Source of the DNA: Morinoia aosen
Taxonomy: Eukaryota; Arthropoda; Malacostraca; Amphipoda; Talitridae
Direction: 5' to 3'
Length of the DNA stretch: 64,000 bases
NCBI GenBank assembly: GCA_030386875.1
Contig: CM059578.1
Span: 25,715,009 to 25,779,008 of the forward strand
Made by a program: the position numbers and the translations under genes. This document shows, in pieces, positions 59,158-64,000 of this stretch; position 1 is the first letter of the stretch; each line of letters opens with the position of its first letter. Under the pieces are notes generated by a model. It was not told the DNA's origin. It worked only from the letters and a program-made list of their open reading frames with translations, and did no database searches.

Positions 59158-62103
59158 TTGCCGACACCGACGCTCGTCAAGAGAAACAGTTGGATTATCG
59201 AAATTCAATTTCCCCTTCTTCAGAGTCTAAAGATTCCGTCTAACACGGCGCTTTATGAGAGCGCCGTCAGCGTCAGATGGCGCAGGTAGCAAGGAAGTGC
59301 GAGGCGAACTCGTACTGGAACATAAAATTGCAACTGCTACATCAACTTTCCTTTGAGTCTTGACAAAGCTCGCAATATCACAGGCAGAGCGTTGTGCTTT
59401 CAGAGGCGTGTAAGCACTTCAGCGGACATAATTCAAAGTCGAATGTAAACATTGAATGGCTTCGTTGAACGCTTTCATATCGCGCTCTGCGGTACTCCAT
59501 TTGAAAATACGAACGCAAGAAAAACACTCTTCAGTTCTTGCCAAAATGCAACTCCATGTGAGTGGCTGGATATTTTTAGGAGAGGAACGAGCGGTATTTT
59601 TGCCGAGAACAGCTCTTATTAGCTAAGGTAAATGTTGCATTTGGGTTTCAAAATTTGCTGACATACGTATTACCAAAAACGGGAAATACTTAAACATTTA
59701 CTGAGTTTTAGACTGCAAGTAATTTTTTGTTTTTAGATACACATCAAGATGTATTTGAAGAAATTGCACCTGATTTAACATTACGACGAATATTTTTCGC
59801 CCAATTAAACAGCTGACCTAAACTAGAACGTTCACAGCATACATCGTAACGAGAGAAAACATTTTCTGGGTAAAAATACCTTTTCTTTTGTCATGTTGAC
59901 AGTCGCCTCCACGAAGAAAGAAAAGCGGATATTAAGATAAAATCTCTCTGCCATTTTTGATCGAGAGACTTTTTTATCGTTCGATAATTTTGCACCCTGG
60001 AGAAGATCCGACCACACTCAATAGAACAAAAATAGAGCTCTGTCCATGAGTTCTCGACCTCGGCGTGAATTGTAGAGTAGGATGTGAATAATAAAAGTTG
60101 CCTCACGCACTCATTTTAATTTCTGCCTCTTGAAGGTGAAAGTTTTGCGTCCACTCTCTCGTGAATTTTATCTGGTGTTTACCATGCAAAAGAGACACGT
60201 GATTACTCTCGGTGTGTAACTTTTCTAATGGAAATTCTAAATTCGTCACGGTTGAAAAATATAATCTCACGATTTCTACCAAATGACCAAAAAAACTATG
60301 CTTGGAGGATATGTAAGTTAGATTTATTAAGAAACTTTGCCAACACGTATAGAGTAAGTGGAAGTTAATACCATAGTGTAAAACAGAAATCAAAGATGCA
60401 TACGTAACTAAAAGTGCTTGAGTGGCAAAAAAAATTGAAAGTAGCTAAATTTGGCTGAAAAGGCAATCAGTATTAACTCTTAACTTCGTGATCACAAGCA
60501 GTATTTTAAGTTACTGTTATCATGAATAGAGCTATTCACCGATTTTATAAAATATACAAACCAGAGATATGGTCGGGAAATTTTGTGTCCATATTAACTT
60601 GTGCCCCATATTAACTGGGTCATTAACTGTGATATTTCGTTTTCATACCAACTGATGTATCTCTTCATTTGTCAGTTCGGAAATTTGAGTAGCTGTAAAG
60701 AACCAATGCAAAAATTCAGGAAATTTCTTATTTGAAAAGTAATTAAATAGTATAAAAGCTCCCGTTGCCTAATTCGAATAAAATGGAAACGGATCACATC
60801 CTAGCATACGAGAGAAGCAAATGTTTCTCTCGTGTGTTTCTAAAATGAATGTTTAGTATTTTTTCGTACAGCGAGCACGTGTACACTCACCACTGAAATT
60901 CAGAGAGAAAAATGAAGAAGTTGTTTGTACGATTGCTATGACTGATTCTTAACGAATGAAAACCAACTAAGAGAATGCTATTTCATGGTAAAACGAAAGA
61001 TTCAGAAATATGTTCGAGTTTATTGATTTGGAATACTGTGGAGCACGTCAGACTTGTCATTTAAGCGAGAGGTTACAGAATGGAAACAGCCTCAAAACAC
61101 AGGAGCGGAAAACGAAATCCATTTGCAGAGGCCAAACAAACTCGAATTTTAGTTTACGACGGAATTTGGACTTGCTTTTTTTCGTCGTCGGCCTACTACA
61201 CGTCAATTTATTAAGTCCAAAAACTTTTTCGCCGTAAAATAAATTTTTCGCAACGTACATTTGAAATTTTTTTGATGAAAATACTAATTTTTTACTCACG
61301 CTGATTGTGCTTCATCTCTTTGAAAAACGAGGAAATAAAAACTTAGAAACCTTAATTTTTCATTCTCTATTGGTTACGGCATAATCTGTAGTCCTTATGA
61401 TATTATCCGTTATTGAAAAATAGTAGTTTTGGGATATATGGCTTCCTCAGGGCTTTCTGGAATCAAAAATAGCTCAAAAGAATATAGGGGCAATCAGATG
61501 ACATCCGAGCTACACAAATTAAAAAAGTGCGACTTATATCTCCATCACTTTCTACCGGTGCCTAAAAAAGTCTAAAATGACAGCAAGAATGAACTGGGTG
61601 CCTGGTAGAATTTAATCCTAGTGCCAGCTACACCGAAAGTTGCTTTCTAAAAGTACTCTCAATTGTCGCTTCCTCTTGGTAAGTGGCCGGACCTAAAATT
61701 GGCAGAGAAACACTCTCATGCAAAGCCCCAAAACACGAACGTTTTATGTCCCCAACTGACAATTACGAAACGGAACGGAGACGCGATGCTTGCTACAACC
61801 AAGCTCTGTGTTTACTTTCACTATGACCATTGTAAAACTTTGAGAGCATTCGTAAACAAAAACATTTTGGGCGATTGAACAAACGTTGTGAGAACTTTTA
61901 TGTGTGAAACATGCTTGGTTAGAGCGCCAGTTTAGGATGCGAAGGCTCTGTAATTGCGCTCGCTAGTCCCCTGACGCTCAAAGTTGAAGCTGGTGCGCTA
62001 GATGGAGTGAAGTACCGCTCATAGTACCTGCAATAACAGAAGGGAAGCACATTTGCAGACCAGTATTGAGCATGCATTTTTGATAGCGCTTCCTAAAAAA
62101 TTG
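59158..62103. other. No supported gene
   Basis: A short perfect hairpin (acggcgct, 7-base loop, agcgccgt) lies at 59245-59267 within a GC-richer patch. Open frames at 59832-60393 (-) and 61010-61299 (both strands) have no recognisable features. Confidence 0.5.
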
Positions 62104-62400
62104 CCTGGTCATGACATTGTTTATTTTAAAATGTTTTCTCGTAAATTTTAACTGAGTGGAATATGGTGGTACAGCTTAGATTTTTGACAAACCTTCAAAA
62201 AATGAAAGGAAGGTAATGACATTTTTTATTTTAGAATGTTTTCCTATCAATTTCAATTGAGCGAACTTTGTTGGTACAGTTGGCATTTTTGGTAAAACAT
62301 CTTCGAAAATTGAATGTAAAGGTCATGACATTTTCATTTTAGAACGTTTTCTTGTACATTTCAATTGAATGGAATGTGATGGTGCTGTTGCGCTGTTTAG
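62104..62400. repeat. Three diverged tandem copies of a ~105-109-bp unit
   Basis: atgacatt recurs at 62111, 62216 and 62325, each followed by a ttattttaga(a)tgttttc-like block, a tttcaattgagtgga-like block and a tggtacag-like block. Confidence 0.82.
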
Positions 62401-63069
62401 GCTGTTGTTTATTGTTCATGAAACTAAACTTCACTGCATCATTACAAAAACACCGCACTTGAACGGACATGAGGAATATGCACGTTCAAGCATTTCAATA
62501 TGGAGTACATTTGTGCCTCCTTTCTCAGTCGATCTTCATGTGATGTTCAATTTAGAATCTTTGGATGTCTCTTAATTAGTTCTCGCCATCTCGATTTGAG
62601 TATTAGCATTTAGTCGAGTACTCGGTAACTCTTAGCTGAAAGTTTTAAAATACCACTAGTGAGTAAACAGGGTAGGGAAAAAGATCAGAAAATTTGAATT
62701 ATCCTTTACCATGAAAATTAAATAATAAAACAAAGCCCTGTTCCATGAGCTGTGTGAATCTTCTCAGTATTAAGTGATTACAAAATTAGGCTTCAAAATA
62801 CTTATGTCTTTACCCTGTATTTTTAACGATTTGTTCATAAACACATATGAACCAGATGTACAAGTAGACACAAAGTTTATTCGAACTGAAAAACTAGCTA
62901 TAAAGAATGACTAATGTGAACTACAGCGTTCATTTCATCAGTAAACTGCGGTTGAAAAACCAACAATCAATTTCTTCAGTGTCCACACGATAATTTTAAA
63001 ATCCAGTAGCTCTTTTAAGACAACAAACGAGATTTAGCGACATTTACATTCCACATCGGACAAAATGAG
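62401..63069. other. No gene seen
   Basis: Unique AT-rich sequence. The open frame at 62369-62575 (+) starts inside the preceding repeat and is not supported. Confidence 0.5.
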
Positions 63070-63291
63070 CACTCTTTTCGAATAATTCATCTCATTTTAA
63101 TGAGGATAAAAATCGTTCTTCGTAATTTTCCAGCCTTCACCACCACTCTTTTCGAATAATTCATCTCATTTTAATTAGGATAAAAATCGTTCTTCGTAAT
63201 TTTCCAGCCTTCACCACCACTCTTTTCGAATAATTCATCTCATTTTAATTAGGATAAAAATTGTTCTTCGTAATTTTCCAGCCTTCACCAC
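63070..63291. repeat. Three tandem copies of a 74-bp unit
   Basis: cactcttttcgaataattca begins at 63070, 63144 and 63218, exactly 74 bp apart. The copies differ by only a handful of bases, so the array is young. Confidence 0.95.
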
Positions 63292-63688
63292 TCGGTTACC
63301 CACTAGGTGGCGGCAGCATCGGACTTCTGCCGCTGTAAAGCTCTGATTCCTGACATAGTGTCGAAGATTTTTTGCCTCAACTTTAGAAACGTTCCCAAAG
63401 TTTATTAGAAAAAACTATTAGTGCCTGTCTCTTTCTGCTGTCAAAAGTTCAGCACAAAGTTCAGAATAAAGGACCGAAAGGCACAGAGTTTGGGTAACGG
63501 TCGTATCGCCGAAATTTTCGAAAGGGTAATTTTTTCAGGACAGCCAAGTGAGTAAGAAAAGTAAGTGTGAACTTATGCTTCTTGTTATAAGTTTTTTACC
63601 TTCGTGTGGGGCTGGTGTGATTGGCTTTCTCAAAATAGGCAAGGAAATTTTCGTCGTTCGCTGAGGAAAAAACACTCAGTGACCTATG
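63292..63688. other. No gene seen
   Basis: Short unique interval between two tandem arrays. No open frame of interest. Confidence 0.5.
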
Positions 63689-63972
63689 TAGTTCTGGTGT
63701 GTTCAATTGTTGAATTATATTATTCTGGTGTGTTCAATATATTAATTATATAGTTCTGGTGTGTTCAATATATTAATTATATAGTTCTATTGTGTTCAGT
63801 CAATTATTTATATAGTTCTGGTGTGTCCAGTTAATTAATTGTATGGATATGGAATGTTCAGTCAATTAATTATATGGTTATGGTATCTTCAATCAATTAA
63901 TTATATGGTTATGGTGTGTTCAGTCAAATAATTATATTTTTATGGTGTGTTCAGTCAATTATTTTAAGGTTT
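63689..63972. repeat. ~31-bp minisatellite, ~9 units, near the window edge
   Basis: Units contain tagttctggtgtgttcaat followed by an attaattata-type tract. The right half carries the variant tggttatggtgtgttcagtc. It is AT-rich, with 31-32 bp spacing. Confidence 0.9.
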
Positions 63973-64000
63973 GCTCTTCGAGCTGCAACACGTGTCCATC

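Noticed and set aside
59245..59267. A perfect 8-bp stem hairpin resembling a bacterial terminator
   Set aside because: There is no following T-run or upstream gene, and the context is eukaryotic.
63298..63319. A CTCF-like motif (ccactaggtggcggc), and a weaker one near 37118
   Set aside because: The match is suggestive, but short motifs of this kind occur by chance and I have no conservation or binding data.

Overview
The window looks like non-coding chromosomal DNA from an animal, most likely an arthropod and plausibly an insect. By eye it is AT-rich. It has no operon-like gene packing, no long host reading frame and no rRNA or functional tRNA gene. It does carry typical animal repeats: two tRNA-derived SINEs, a 5'-truncated non-LTR retrotransposon, a decayed Tc1-like DNA transposon, several MITE-like fold-back elements and about twenty different tandem arrays. 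I cannot name the species.

Layout. 1-20 kb is mostly unique sequence with short arrays (5.1, 7.0, 12.0, 13.1 and 13.5 kb), one SINE (12.2-12.45 kb), one coding-looking candidate terminal exon (16.27-16.44 kb) and a 15-bp minisatellite (19.8-20.1 kb). 20.9-25.8 kb is the most structured part: a 50-bp satellite on the left and about 40 units of a related 52-bp satellite on the right. They are split by a roughly 2.56-kb insertion with inverted TGTCACGAG-type ends, which itself holds an 853-bp-offset near-identical tandem duplication. 29.6-36.5 kb holds further arrays, one candidate internal exon (33.1-33.3 kb, minus strand) and a 107-bp near-perfect hairpin. 39.5-45.4 kb holds a fold-back MITE and four arrays. 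48.5-56.6 kb is a transposon-rich stretch: a 46-bp array, a 271-bp MITE, the Tc1-like fossil, the second SINE, a second copy of the fold-back MITE, a possible pseudogene between 18-bp direct repeats, and the reverse-transcriptase C-terminal fragment. 58-64 kb has short arrays only.

No set of genes works together here. The mobile elements are dead or non-autonomous. The SINEs would have needed non-LTR retrotransposon machinery, and the MITEs a DNA transposase supplied elsewhere. I did not find a convincing new multi-gene system. The strongest unusual signals are the satellite/insertion/duplication complex at 20.9-25.8 kb, the paired fold-back elements and the diverse minisatellites.
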